A stretch of 64,000 nt of DNA from Capitella teleta (GCA_000328365.1 KB298595.1:102421-166420), one strand, 5' to 3'. Positions 35,277 to 49,377 are shown, counted from the stretch's first letter. The notes: generated by a model from the letters alone, not told the origin. Made by a program: numbers and translations.

Positions 35277-38200
35277 TTAGAACCTCAAAGAGAAGCCTGC
35301 ACCTGAGGGAGCATTCTTGGGCATGCCCAAAAGGAAACCTCCTGCATCATCATCATCCCCCTAGAAAGACATCACAGCCATCACCTCCAAATCACAAATC
35401 ACAAATTCAAATCTCACCATCAGTTTGGAAAAAGCTTTGCCACCAGAAGGAGGTTTTGGCGAGTTGCCATGGTGAGACCGGAGTCTGGAGAGCTCACTCT
35501 TAGCAGGCCACGTAGGAAACATGTGGGGACTGACGGGAAGGGGGACCTCATGGAAGTAAGCGTGCTGCATCGATTCTTCCGCAGTTATTCTCCGCGTCGG
35601 GTTATACGTCAGAAATCTGAAATTTTAAGCATGTTTAAAGATTTTCCGATCAGATTTAACTCATATTTGCAGCAAGAGGTACTCTTAATTATATCTCATG
35701 CTCACCGATTTAAAAGATCAAATCCGGTATCAGATAAAGAAGAGCCGAATCGCTTCCTCAACTGATTGTATGGATATTCCGTGAATGAACACTTTTTCAT
35801 TGCGGGCAGCTCTGACACCCCCGGCCATATCTTCTCATTGGGCGTTCCGAGTTCCTGAAAAAACCAGGTATGAATATCACCAAATTACCAATAAAAATCA
35901 CCTTGAAAATGCGATTGAGCTCATCAATCTCTGATTTCCCAGGAAACAATGGCTTTCTGTTGAGTATTTCGGCAAAAATGCAGCCGACCGACCAAACATC
36001 AATAGGGGTACTGTAGCTCTTGCTGCCTAAGAGCAACTCTGGAGCACGATACCATAGAGTGACAACAATTGGGGTGTAAGGCTTCAGCGGGGATCCGTAT
36101 TCACGAGCAAGACCGAAATCAGCAATTTTGAGAATGCCTCCGTGACTCAGCAACAGATTGGATGTCTTTAGATCACGATGCACAATCCAGTTGTCATGGA
36201 GATGAGACACACCACTTAGCAACTGCACCATTAGTGTCTTTACTTCTCCTAAAAATGAAATGAAAATGCATGAGACATTTTCTTAAGTGACATTATCTAC
36301 TAACCAATCATAAATGGCTCCTTCATAGTTTCCATGAGACTCTTTAAATCATGCTCCACATAATCCATCACAATGTAGATTTTATCCATGTTGCTGCCCA
36401 CAACAATTTCCTAGGAGAGAAATTAAGGGAGTAAAAATTAGGGGATAAAACATGATGAGATGTTTACGCTCAGATCGGAGTTGGCCGAAGCATTCAGGAG
36501 CTGAATAACATACCAGGTGAAAGGTTAAGGTTATTCGGCTACAGAATCACGAGGTCAAAACGTTGACCTTTTACGATGTTCATGCCCCACTTCCATCGTC
36601 AGTGATAAGCTCAGAATGTGTATTAAAAACTAAATCTCTCTTGACCATTGATATTGAGACTGAATTGTGGCGGTAATATTCATAACTGCTGATAAAACAT
36701 TTACGAGACGCCCATCTGTGTGTAGACAATAAATGCTATTTCAGCACTCATTTTATTGCATGTGATCATAACGTCCAATCACAAAAGTGAGTACTAATTC
36801 TCTCTATATTGTAAACTACAGAGGGGCATGCCTAACGCTAATTGCTTACTTATACGCGTTCATTATGCATGGCTTTGACACTGAAATAGGCAAAGCTGAT
36901 TGGTTGGCAGACTCACTGAGTGGTATAAACAGAGAATAATCATGGCTCTCAGCTTACCCTGACTGTGACAATATTGGCGTGTTGCGCTTTGAGCAGAGTG
37001 TTGATCTCACGAAGTGACGTGATGGGGAAACCTTCTTTCTCTTTCTCCATTTTGAGCCGTTTCAGTGCCACAATTTCATCTGCAAAAAATACATCAGTAA
37101 TGAGTATCACTTAAGAGAATGCATTCGCAGATATTCAAACCGAGTTTCTTGTCCCTGGCTCTGTATACGACCCCGTAAGTACCCTCTTCGATTCGATTCA
37201 AGCAGTGGAACTCTTCAACGCTACGACAGCCTTGAAGGGCGGGCAAATACGTCGGCAGTTTCATCTCGGCTGGGGTAGGGGACGAGCTCTCCTCGATGTA
37301 CTCAGCCTCCTCTTCCTGTGCCTCTTCCTCTTCTCTGTCTTCCTCCTCCTCGGCCATCTCTTCGTGGACCTCCTCATCCTCCTCCTCCTCCTCTTCCTCT
37401 TCTTCTTCCTCTTCCTCTTCTTCATGCACGGACTCCTGATCCGTCTCATGATCAGACGGATCATCAAACTTTGACTTGACGACGCCTAAGAAAACAAAAA
37501 GAAAACGAATTAAAAACCCTCACAACCAACACATGCATACATACCATGGGGATCCTGTTGCTCACTACTCGAACTGCTGCTGTCTGTCAAACAATTGATA
37601 AATAAATATAAAAATTGGCCACAATTTCAGCACGCGTATCATACTTGAGTCAGAGTCAGATCCACTCGATCCAGACGCCGTCTGTTCTTCCTCCCCGCTG
37701 TGTTCCCCGTCCTCCAAATCAGACCTCCGATGTCGCTCCTCCTCCGCCTCCTCATGGTGCACAACCTCCTCCTCTTCATAATGTTCTTCTTCAACAACAG
37801 GTTCATCTTCAAAGTCTTGTTCAAACTGTTCATAATGTTCATTCTCGTCATACTCTGAAGAAGAAATGCATGAAGTGCACAGAGCATCACTGCAACGCAT
37901 ACCTCCTTCTTCTTCCGGATGTTTGATGCTTGAGTGCCGGTGATGTTCTTTTGAAGATCTTGAGTGAGGACTGCGACTGTGGTGTCCCTTCTCTCGGTGG
38001 TGGTGTCGCTCCTTATCTCTCCGTCTCTCTGCTCTCGATCGATGCTTCTCCTCATCTCTGCGCTTGGATCGTTCCAAGCGATCCCGGTCCAACCTCTGAG
38101 CCATCTCATGCTGTTCCCTCAATTCCTTCAATTCTCGCTCTCTCATTTCCCGCTCTTTATCTAAGCGTCTCCTCTCCATCTCAATGCGCTCTAACCTCTC

Positions 38201-38652
38201 CCGCTCACGTTTCGATTTCTCCCGCCTCCTCACTTCTGCCTCTCGGTCGGCCGGATGTTTGTACGCTGCTTGACCCAGATCTTCCCGTATCCGATCTTTA
38301 CTCCTCTCCTTGTGTTTGTCTGCATGAAACAATGTTACAGTTGCAAAGGTTACACAAGTGATTCTCACCTCTGTCTCTGTGTCTGTCGTGTGCATCATGT
38401 TCGCCATCCTCTCTGTGACGACTCTTTTCGTGTTTGCGTTCACCTTTGTGTCTGTGCCGATGACGCTCCTTGCGAGCCGCTTGCTTCTGAGGGGGTTTAA
38501 TATCTAAGCTTTCCTCTGCATCATCAATTCTGCAATGTTGGAATGTCGTGCGTGAATGTCAGAAATGAAGGGACTGACCTCTCTTCTCGGCTGTACTCCT
38601 GCTGGGCGGCACCTGGACTCAGTTCTAGACTTCCGTAATCCGACCCGGACAT
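35277..38652 (-). CDS. CDK11: cyclin-dependent kinase 11 (PITSLRE kinase)
   Basis: Twelve coding exons on the minus strand: 38652-38579, 38529-38369, 38319-37903, 37854-37645, 37583-37545, 37485-37141, 37079-36958, 36410-36305, 36248-35902, 35854-35706, 35616-35418, 35360-35277. All have GT-AG ends and phases join to a 750-aa protein (human about 795). The N-half is charged (Lys/Arg/His-rich, then a Glu tract from 37380-37435). The kinase domain has the Gly-rich loop IEEGTYGVV (399-407), Lys422, the cyclin-contact helix PITSLRE (434-440), HRDLK with Asp517, DFG (535-537), a T-loop Thr555 and APE (560-562). The C-terminus ends GAGFSLRF, as in animal CDK11. With cyclin L it acts in pre-mRNA splicing and transcription in the nucleus. 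An AG at 38667-38668 just upstream of the start suggests a 5' UTR exon, not located. Start chosen at the first Met after that acceptor. Confidence 0.96.
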
Positions 38653-39182
38653 ACTTAGTATGATTCCTGTAGAGCAATTAAAGAGAGTCTGATTAATGTA
38701 GGGGAACATTAATTTTGATATTTGAATTCGTTGAACGCTTCTCCTTTGAAGGCAGAAGCTTCGAAAAAGAGCCTATCTTTGTCAAAGTCTTGAGTCCGAA
38801 GCCTGAGCATCGCCGATCACTAGCTACGATGGCTATATATATAGTGAAGAATCCTGCTCAGCCTCTGAGTCCATGACCCTGACATAGCGAAAAGGGCCAT
38901 GTGATGACTCACAGGATAAGGAGGTAGGTGATCTCTACATTTTCCCAAATTCATGAAATTGAAGTTGCATTCATGATCAACGTAAACTTTTGTTGTGCAG
39001 AGCTATCTCGTGATCCTTTGCGTCATAGCCTTGACCCTTATGCTAGCCCAAGCTGAGGTCACACCCCATTGGCTTTGGGCTTAGTCACGAAGAAACCCTT
39101 GTCGAGAACACATGACTCTGCTGCTAATACTGCGGGAGCAATGCTTCTAAGTCCAAGTACGTACGTCTTTGGTACGTAATTA
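38653..39182. other. CDK11 5' flank
   Basis: No coding exon is supported. A GTGAGTC donor-like site on the minus strand at about 38907-38913 could end a non-coding first exon of CDK11 that splices to the acceptor next to the start codon, but this is only a guess. Confidence 0.4.
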
Positions 39183-40175
39183 CTGAAAAGTAGGGCTGGG
39201 CGGATATTGCTTCAACACGGATACACGGATAACGGATATCCGTGTTACTAATATCCGACGGATACAGATACGGACACGGATATGTATGCCCAACATGGGA
39301 GCATGCACCTGCAGCGTAATGCCCCAGCGCCTGGCACACGCTGTGGGCGCAAAAGTAAAGCCACGCTCTGCCTGCAGCAGTTAAAGACAAGTGACCTTGA
39401 CCTACTGCTGTCATCTTTCTTACCTCTTGAGTTCTTGTACATTTCTTTTATCAAAACATTCAGAATAAGTTTCAAGAGGCATCGCACATGCAGACAGCTC
39501 GCTTGCCTGTCGATTTCAGAGGTGAATTCCTTATCAGCGCAGGCTATTTTAAGTATTTTTCCCCTTCACAAGTCGCAGATTATAAGCCCAAGACGGAACG
39601 ACAGTAACGTGCACTTTGTGCTACAGTGTACACTTTCAACAAACATGATTTGGAAATGTACAAACTTAGTAACTTCATGAGGCGCAAGTCAGTTCATAAC
39701 TTCATGGCAATTATTGTTCTATAGAAAGTTTGAAATAATTCAAGTCGCAAGATCGCCAAGTAGCGGGCCTAGGCATATGTACTAGTCTGTATTAACTGTT
39801 CAATTTCAAACATGGTTCAAGGTCGAGAAAGTGATGAAATTCAGTGCTGTTTGTGGTTCACATGAAAACTGTCATATGTTGAAAAATAAGCACAAAAGGA
39901 GAATGAGTCAACAACGCGTGATTACGTCACTTTTGCGTGATGACTGAAGAGATTCAAGGGCATAGAATTGTGTTTATTTAAAACAAATCAGAATTAGCGC
40001 ATTGTTGACGTCGTGTTATCTTGTAATTGACATCGCTCAGCTTCAGTGAGCAGCGCTTGTGTGCAGAATGGCTGTGCGCTACGCTCACTGTGCGCTCGAA
40101 ACAAACACTTAAAATTTACACGATATCCGTGTCACGGATATCGGACACGAATATCCGCCCAGCACTACTGAAAAG
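39183..40175. mobile_element. hAT-like DNA transposon, non-autonomous, with 8-bp TSD
   Basis: The element is 39191-40167 (977 bases), flanked by perfect 8-bp direct repeats CTGAAAAG at 39183-39190 and 40168-40175. Its ends are inverted: TAGGGCTGGGCGGATAT on the left and, read inward from the right, TAGTGCTGGGCGGATAT. Both ends then carry CACGGATATCCGTG-type sub-terminal palindromes. TAGNGCTGGGCG ends with 8-bp duplications are typical of the hAT superfamily. No transposase (BED finger or hATC) frame was found, so it is a deletion derivative moved in trans. The intact duplication suggests moderate age. Confidence 0.85.
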
Positions 40176-41812
40176 GCATCCAAAAAAGTAAATCACCCCA
40201 CTTCCCAGTATACATGATGTGAAAATCCAGTCAATACATATGATGCGCCAGTGAGTTAGTTGAAACGTCGTGCAGGTGTTAGCTAGTAGCACAGGGCCAC
40301 AGTAAGTAAGAGCCACAGGGCTCCTACTCTTAGTGTACTAACTTAGCCTTACCAGTCCAGTAGGCTTTGGTTGCATGAAACGCCTATTCAGCCCTCTAGT
40401 TAGCATTTACTATATTGGGTTTGGTTCAAATCTGCTCGCTCACTGGTAAGACCTCCTGTGGTTGCTAGAGCCAAAATCAGAATGAGATACCCCTATTATC
40501 GCCCACCTCAATCTCAGCTAACCAGTTTGCGACGAAAACACAGCATTATTCGATTATTTTTCATTTACAAAAACCTCAACATTTTTTATCACAATTGTAA
40601 CACCAGAATCCAAAACATCAAGTGACGGAAAACTTACCTAATGAGGAAAATGATAACTTTTACGATTTCTTTCTAATCGCCGAAGATAAGTGGATAGCGT
40701 CAATTGGGCTCGCGCACTATTTCGGAGTTATGACTCAGATCACAGGGCAGGGTAGACGCAGAAACGTTTCCCCAGAGGGGAAAGAGCAGGGATATCTTTC
40801 AAAAAAATTAAATCACTTATTCAACCTTCTCAATCCCATGTGATGATTTCTAAACAATAAACTTGGTTCTTGTTTCATAGATACTCTTTGGAATGTCGAG
40901 GTCTATTGCAGAGACTGAAACCTGTGGCTTGGGGAGCTAAACTGAATCATGTCATTGTGGATGGCGACTGATGCAATAAGGCTATCATTAGGCTGATTAG
41001 CTGACATACTACGACGAGACAGAGGGGTCTCACGTAGTCTGACGTAGACCTCGCCCGATTTATCTGTGGTAGGCTATCACAATCATATAAAGCCAAGCTC
41101 CCCAAGCAACAGCATTTAGTGGCAATCGTCTATTAGTAAATTAGTGTACACACAGTGCGTGCATGATTAGCAAGTTGTGACACAGTAGCATGTAAGAATT
41201 GGCAAAATTCATTAAATTCATGAATTATTGGACATTTATTTTTTATAACTGTCCATGGGATTGGAAGCCATAATTATTACGCTTCACAGCCTCCACTGCT
41301 GCTCAGTCCAACGCCTCAACTGACAGATCCCCCGGGGCTGATGGAGCACATTAACCTTCCTTTGTTCAAAACTTAAAACAAAATTAAAGAAACAATGACA
41401 GTTTTCAATTTGACTAGTTTATATTTGTTCTGTGCAAAAGGCAAACATATTGGATCGAGCATTCATTCAAGCACACTGCCCATAGGAACCGAAAGACACA
41501 AGAGCCACAATCATAGAAATTCTCATAAACCATATGGATACTCAATTATAGTGAAAAGGGTGTATGAAAAAATAGCTCTTATTTTATTATCAGCAATATC
41601 AAAAGCCTCAACAGTTCTTATAGAATAATATAACATTGACCAAAAGAACTAAGAAGATTACATAAATATATTAAATGCCACACCACATAATACACTTTTT
41701 AAACTTGTTTCAAATTCTTCAGAAAAACATTGAAACATAAAATTCCTTCACAAGCGAAGACAGAAGCATTCACACCAGAAGAGCGGAAAAAGGAACAAGA
41801 GATTCATTCTGA
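40176..41812. other. intergenic, one small inverted-repeat unit
   Basis: No gene is supported. GCTTGGGGAGCT at 40927-40938 and its exact inverse AGCTCCCCAAGC at 41096-41107 bracket 157 bases and could form a stem; no target duplication flanks them. The right end should contain the DCTN5 3' UTR. Confidence 0.5.
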
Positions 41813-43540
<1,728 letters not shown>

Positions 43541-45000
43541 TTAAAGGGATGGGAACTAAATTTTAAGTGATGTTCTATTGACTCATAGCACCAATTGATA
43601 GCATTCCGTGCCAAGAACACCCTGCCTGGATGCAAGCGTAAGGAAATAATGCATTCCGAATATCGGGGTTAGCATTGCGCCTATGGGAGAATGGCTTCCA
43701 TTGCGAAGTATAGGAGGCAAACGTCAGCTGATGGCTTGGTTTGGCTGATGACTGATTGGTCCCGTTCCCCTCGTGAAGCTATCGATTTCAGCCAATCAGA
43801 GCAGAGCATCTTCGCCATAAAAGGACATCTTTGTTGTTTACGAAACGAAAGCGCATGCGTGGTGCACTCTGGCTGACCTTTTTACTGTTTCAGGATGAGA
43901 AACGTGGTAGGTGTCCTAGAAAATCGCTTGTTAAAATAAGAAAAATAGCGAAAAATATTTTTTGTTTGTGCCTGACTGGTGGCAAAATGATTATTCTATC
44001 TATTAACCCGAAAAGAAAATAAAAAAATATCCAGGGGTTTAGTCGCAGGACACGCTGATATGACGAGGCCCATTGTAAAAGATGGGGAACTCGGTGTTTC
44101 ATCACAGCTCCTGACGTCACGCCTAATTAGCATTATATCTCCCGCGAAATCATTAGCGATGATATTCCTTGTGTGGGTCAGGCATAAGAATCATCTTTGG
44201 TGCATCAAATAACGACTCAAAGTCCATTTTCAACCAGTTCTCCCTCCCTTTCAGTAATGATAATCAGTAGCATGTTATCAGTTATGGTTATGATGTTGGT
44301 GACTGTTAGCTGACAGGGCGTTATCTGGTTATACCCTATTATCGCTATTATTTGTATTAACTGTGGGTAACAAAATCAATCTCAGATACAAATTTAACTT
44401 ATAATCGTTTATGTGCGTGTTAAATTTACCGTCTCAATATATTCTGATTTGGTATAATAACTATCTTGTAATTCCATTTTGACAGATTCCACAACACAGT
44501 GCTGCCACTTTGTGTCGATTTGGCCCTTTACGTTTAGAGTATAGACAGTATAATTTTTGCCATTTTGTGTCCAATGTAAAAGTGACACAATCTAAGATCA
44601 TCTATCTACGCCTATGGAATACTGGCATCTCTGATCTAAGAAGGTCGTTGCACGCACCATGGAATACTGGAATACAAATCAATCAAATAACGAGCTTCAT
44701 TCAGTTCGATTCAATATTATAATTATGCTATAATAGTAGGTTGGATGTTTCGTTACCCGATTACGGCGGAATGGCGTTATATTCTTGTTTGCTTGTGGTA
44801 ATAATCATGATACAGTCTAATAGAACATGTCACTATGGTGACGCAAACTACGTAATTATAACATAGTATTGCAATTACTGTATATAATTGCATGCACTCC
44901 AAACAAACGTCTTCATAAAATTCAGGTGGTTGGTTTTACACTAGCTGCAATTTAAACTATAGTCTTCAAAACATTTGTAAATTAAGTCATTCGAATAGAG

Positions 45001-45082
45001 GCACTAAGTACTTGAGTGAGTGATGGGGTTTTACGGCTCCACCCAACCCATTCGGGTGATACGGGCGCCAGCACTAAGTACT
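45001..45082. mobile_element. 58-bp insertion with 12-bp target duplication
   Basis: The direct repeat GCACTAAGTACT at 45001-45012 and 45071-45082 flanks 58 bases (45013-45070) that start TGAGTGAGTGATGGGGTTTT and end in GGGCGCCA. A 12-bp duplication is typical of LINE-machinery (SINE-type) insertion, and the insert would be a very short, truncated SINE or an unclassified micro-element. It landed at the end of the P2RX7-like frame inside the larger transposon. Confidence 0.6.
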
Positions 45083-45362
45083 AAGATTCATTGTGCCCGA
45101 TTCTCCCGGTATCCTCCGTATCGTTGCCGCCGCTGATGCTGCGTGGCTCTTCTTCTTCGCTCCAACTCTGCTTGCTAGCACTCTCGCTTCCCTGCCTTCT
45201 CCCTCCTTCATTGTCACTGACATCGTGTTCAAACATGTATGGTTCGATCCCCAGATGATCCGTGCAACCATATTCGAGTTCATCCTCACTCTCGTTTTCT
45301 ATATAGGCGTCCATATATGGCAATATGTAAAGAGAACTGTCGTCGCGCAGATCGCTAAACAT
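45081..45362 (-). CDS. P2RX7-like N-terminal fragment carried in a TTAA element
   Basis: A minus-strand frame of 93 codons from ATG at 45362 to TAG at 45081. It is acidic (about residues 20-30 and 50-80) and includes HLGIEPYMFEHDVSDNEGG (about residues 37-55), which fits the acidic-N-terminus plus PYxFEP motif that precedes the Cys-rich domain in P2RX7-intracellular-like proteins. The Cys-rich part (WCxCGxC) was not found further along, so either it lies in an unrecognised exon or it is lost. The frame sits in the centre of the inverted-arm transposon and reads in one direction only. Cargo or captured gene piece; function unknown. Confidence 0.5.
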   Translation of the reverse strand: MFSDLRDDSSLYILPYMDAYIENESEDELEYGCTDHLGIEPYMFEHDVSDNEGGRRQGSESASKQSWSEEEEPRSISGGNDTEDTGRIGHNES

Positions 45363-46624
45363 GTAAATCCCTATACTGCTCGCTGCGAGAAAATATTTCT
45401 GCTGCCCCCAGTGACGTCACGATGAGCTCATGAATATTTATGAGCTCGCAATTGGACGTCGTTTACGCTGCGTTGCGTGCGCGCACAGATGTCGGAATAG
45501 AGGGATTCGAAATCTGAGGCGGTATGTTATAAGTTGGTGGTAAAAAGTTGGAACCAAATGATGGTGACGCTAGCCGTTTAAGTGGAGACTTGTGCTCGAG
45601 CCTGGCCGTCTACGTAGAAAAATTTGCTCGCTGGGCGAAAGACCGCGTCCACGCAACATATCCACTCACATTAATCCTTCCTCTATATTAATACTTAAAG
45701 GGAGGGAGAACTGGTTAAAAATGGACTTTGAGTCGTTATTTGATGCACCAAAAATGATTCCTATGCCTGACCCACACAAGGAATATCATCGCTAACGATT
45801 TCGCGGGAGATATATTGCTAACTAGGCGTGACGTCATGAGCTGTGATGAAACACAGAGTTCCCCATCTTTTACAATGGGCCTCGTCATATCACCGTGTCC
45901 TGCGACTAAATCCCTGGATATTTTTTTGTTTTCTTTTCGGAAATAGATAGAATAATCATTTTGCCACCAGTCAGGCGCGAAAAAAAATATTTTTTTCGCT
46001 ATTTTTCTTATTTTAACAAGCGATTTTCTAGGACACCTACCATGTTTCTCATCCTAAAACAGTAAAAAGGTCAGCCAGAGTGCACCACGCATGCGCTTTC
46101 GTTTCGTAAACAACAGAGATGTCCTTTTATGGCGAAGATGATCTGCTCTGATTGGCTGAAATCGATAGCTTCCCGCGGGGAACGGGACCAATCAGCCATC
46201 AGCCAAACCAAGCCATCAGCTGACGTTTGCCTCCTATACTTCGCAATGGAAGCCATTCTCCCATAGGCGCAATGCTAACCCCGATATTCGGAATGCATTA
46301 TTTCCTTACGCTTGCATCCAGGCATGGTGTTTTTGGCACGGAATGCTATCAATTGGTGCTATGAGTCAATAGAACATCACTTAAAATTTAGTTCCCCATC
46401 CCTTTAAGGCGAACTCAACTTCAAATCGGCGAGCGGTGTCAGTGAGTGCATTGACGATGGACGTCTATTTTAATAAGCATACAAATTAATTCTATTTTGC
46501 CTGGTTGTTACATTTCCTGTTGACGTTATTATCATCGTCATAGCACTAGATGTAACACAGTGATTATACATGTATATATCTCTGGCATATTCATCCATGT
46601 TAAATTTGTTCATGTACGCACATA

Positions 46625-46665
46625 TACAGAGTGGGCCAAAAGTAGTCTATCTACTCCATGTTATA
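46625..46665. repeat. mariner-like transposon end, second copy
   Basis: The stretch acagagtgggccaaaagtag followed by tctatctactccatg is the inverse of the stretch at 36-72, with a few differences. The copy is preceded by TA. The following 140 bases are AT-rich and lack a recognisable opposite end before the LINE at 46813. Confidence 0.35.
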
Positions 46666-46812
46666 AACAATACTTTAAAATTTGCTCAAATTTATCCATT
46701 ATTCCAAAACATTAATACCTGATATGAGATGAGTAGGTTATTATGTACCCATTTATACAAATATATCGAATTAAACGTTAATAATATTTTTGAATGAGGG
46801 AGGGACATTTAA

Positions 46813-49377
46813 ATGCGAGTGGTATGGCGGAGAGCATCAGTGACGCCAATATTCAAGAAGGGACAAGGGAGTGAACCAGGAAACTACAGACCGGTCAGTC
46901 TGACATGCATTCTTTGCAAACTGATGGAAGGGTTGATTCGGGACCACATTACGGAGCACTTGATGGACACCAACCTCCTTTCTGATTCCCAATTCGGATT
47001 TAGGAAAGGGCGGTCATGTTCCCTCCAACTGCTACAGACTATGGAGCATTGGATGGATGCCTGGAACAGGGGACATGAGGTAGATGTTGCCTTCCCGGAC
47101 TTCAGGAAGGCTTTTGACACCGTGCCGCATAAACGCCTCTTACAGAAAGTTGCATACTTTGGAATCCAGGGATCGATATACTCACATGGATACAGAAATT
47201 TTTACTTGGAAGAGTCCAGAGAGTGGTATTGGGAGAGCACTATTCGGATTGGGTACAAGTGTCAAGTGGAGTATCCCAAGGGAGTGTGCTGGGCCCTCTG
47301 CTATTTCTACTACATGTGAATGACATCCCGGAAAGACTTTCATCTACAGTGAGACTGTTTGCAGACGATGCCAAAATTTACAGGTCGATACAAACGGAGG
47401 TGGATTATCTTGCTTTACAACAGGACATGGCAAGGGTGTGTGAATGGTGCCATTAGTGGCAAATGAAGCTGAACCTCAGCAAATGCAAGGTGATGACCAT
47501 CAAGCCAGGGCCAGCAGACAGACAGTACCTTNNNNNNNNNNNNNNNNNNNNNNNNNNNNNNNNNNNNNNNNNNNNNNNNNNNNNNNNNNNNNNNNNNNNN
47601 NNNNNNNNNNNNNNNNNNNNNNNNNNNNNNNNNNNNNNNNNNNNNNNNNNNNNNNNNNNNNNNNNNNNNNNNNNNNNNNNNNNNNNNNNNNNNNNNNNNN
47701 NNNNNNNNNNNNNNNNNNNNNNNNNNNNNNNNNNNNNNNNNNNNNNNNNNNNNNNNNNNNNNNNNNNNNNNNNNNNNNNNNNNNNNNNNNNNNNNNNNNN
47801 NNNNNNNNNNNNNNNNNNNNNNNNNNNNNNNNNNNNNNNNNNNNNNNNNNNNNNNNNNNNNNNNNNNNNNNNNNNNNNNNNNNNNNNNNNNNNNNNNNNN
47901 NNNNNNNNNNNNNNNNNNNNNNNNNNNNNNNNNNNNNNNNNNNNNNNNNNNNNNNNNNNNNNNNNNNNNNNNNNNNNNNNNNNNNNNNNNNNNNNNNNNN
48001 NNNNNNNNNNNNNNNNNNNNNNNNNNNNNNNNNNNNNNNNNNNNNNNNNNNNNNNNNNNNNNNNNNNNNNNNNNNNNNNNNNNNNNNNNNNNNNNNNNNN
48101 NNNNNNNNNNNNNNNNNNNNNNNNNNNNNNNNNNNNNNNNNNNNNNNNNNNNNNNNNNNNNNNNNNNNNNNNNNNNNNNNNNNNNNNNNNNNNNNNNNNN
48201 NNNNNNNNNNNNNNNNNNNNNNNNNNNNNNNNNNNNNNNNNNNNNNNNNNNNNNNNNNNNNNNNNNNNNNNNNNNNNNNNNNNNNNNNNNNNNNNNNNNN
48301 NNNNNNNNNNNNNNNNNNNNNNNNNNNNNNNNNNNNNNNNNNNNNNNNNNNNNNNNNNNNNNNNNNNNNNNNNNNNNNNNNNNNNNNNNNNNNNNNNNNN
48401 NNNNNNNNNNNNNNNNNNNNNNNNNNNNNNNNNNNNNNNNNNNNNNNNNNNNNNNNNNNNNNNNNNNNNNNNNNNNNNNNNNNNNNNNNNNNNNNNNNNN
48501 NNNNAGGTGGATTATCTTGCTTTCAACAGGATATGACAAGGGTGTGTGAATGGTGCCATGAGTGGCAAATGAAGCTGAACCTCAGCAAATGCAAGGTGAT
48601 GACCATCAAGCCAGGGCCAGCCGACAAACAGTACCTTCTGAGGCAAGACGGCACCGAGGTACAGTGCGCAGATCTTGGGGGGATCATCGACTTGCAGCTG
48701 AAGTTTGAGAGCCATATCCGTGAAAAAGTGGCCAAAGCCAACCAGGTGGTTGGCCTCATGTTCCGATCTTTCAAGAAAGTCAAAAACCCGACCTTTGTGT
48801 TGCTCTACAAGGCCCTAGTCAGACCTCATCTGGAATACGGGAGTGTTGTATGGTCTCAACTGAACACCCAGCTCACAAAAAAAATCGAATCGGTGCAAAG
48901 GAGAACAACGGGGAGGCTGCCAATGATGAACGGGCTGAGCTACGAGCAGAGACTACGCAGCCTAGGCCTACCTACCCTGGAATATCGGAGGCTGAGATAT
49001 GACATGCTGCAAGTGTTCAAGATCACGAACGGCCCAGAGGACATCGACCCTGAGTCGCTGATATGCAAAGCTAACCCGGGGAGGACACGAGGCTACCAGT
49101 GGAAACTGGAGAAAGAGCGGACGAGGACTGCACGTGCCAGGAAGAGCTTTCGACATAGTTGTCGACAACTGGAACGAGTTGCCTGAAAGAGTGGTGAACG
49201 CAACCTCAATGAATGAGTCAAGGCTCAACAAGGCCTGGAAGCACCACCCCATAAAGTTCACACCCAGCTTCATGTGACCCATCTCCAGACCTTGCCATTC
49301 AGTCACGTTTAGTGTTGTTGTTGTTTTTTTTTTTTTCGTACTTCTTTTTTTCATTTTTTTTTTTTTTTTTTTTTTAC
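46813..49377 (+). mobile_element. CR1-type LINE, 5'-truncated, split by a gap
   Basis: The plus strand reads a reverse transcriptase from RRASVTPIFKKGQGSEPGNYR and PVSLTCILCKLMEGLIRDHI, through FRKAFDTVPHKRLL, GVSQGSVLGPLLFLL and LFADDAKIYRSI. After the gap it continues with KCKVMTIKPGPADKQYLL, LVRPHLEYGSVVW and LRSLGLPTLEYRRLRYDML. A frame change falls between GIQGSIYSHG and the VSQGS motif. The endonuclease end is absent, so it is 5'-truncated. The 3' end is a short UTR with poly-T-rich sequence at 49320-49376. The motifs fit the CR1/Jockey group. About 130 bases occur on both sides of the N run (47397-47531 and 48505-48638), so two copies or a misassembly are involved. Confidence 0.85.
47532..48504. 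other. assembly gap (973 N)
   Basis: A run of N inside the LINE. The same about 130-base segment borders it on both sides, so the gap length and content are uncertain; it may hold LINE sequence only. Confidence 0.98.

Larger units (their letters stand above)
43541..46407. mobile_element. TTAA-flanked DNA transposon with ~700-bp inverted arms
   Basis: TTAA at 43541-43544 and at 46404-46407 bracket a 2.87-kb unit whose two ends are inverse copies over about 700 bases (43541-44251 and 45707-46407). They differ at only scattered positions, for example GGGATGGGAAC against GGGATGGGGAAC. TTAA target duplications with RRGG-type ends fit the Kolobok superfamily; piggyBac also uses TTAA but usually has CCY ends. 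The 1.45-kb centre has no transposase but carries a P2RX7-like N-terminal frame on the minus strand and a small secondary insertion at 45013-45070. The high arm identity points to a recent insertion or gene conversion. Long arms like these would fold back on a single strand. Confidence 0.8.

Noticed and set aside
37205-38500. Several plus-strand frames of 66-143 codons
   Set aside because: They are antisense to the charged exons of CDK11, whose repetitive purine-rich codons leave the other strand open.
47415-49186. Long frames of 357-580 codons across 47415-49186
   Set aside because: They exist only because runs of N were translated as open; the real part is the LINE reverse transcriptase.
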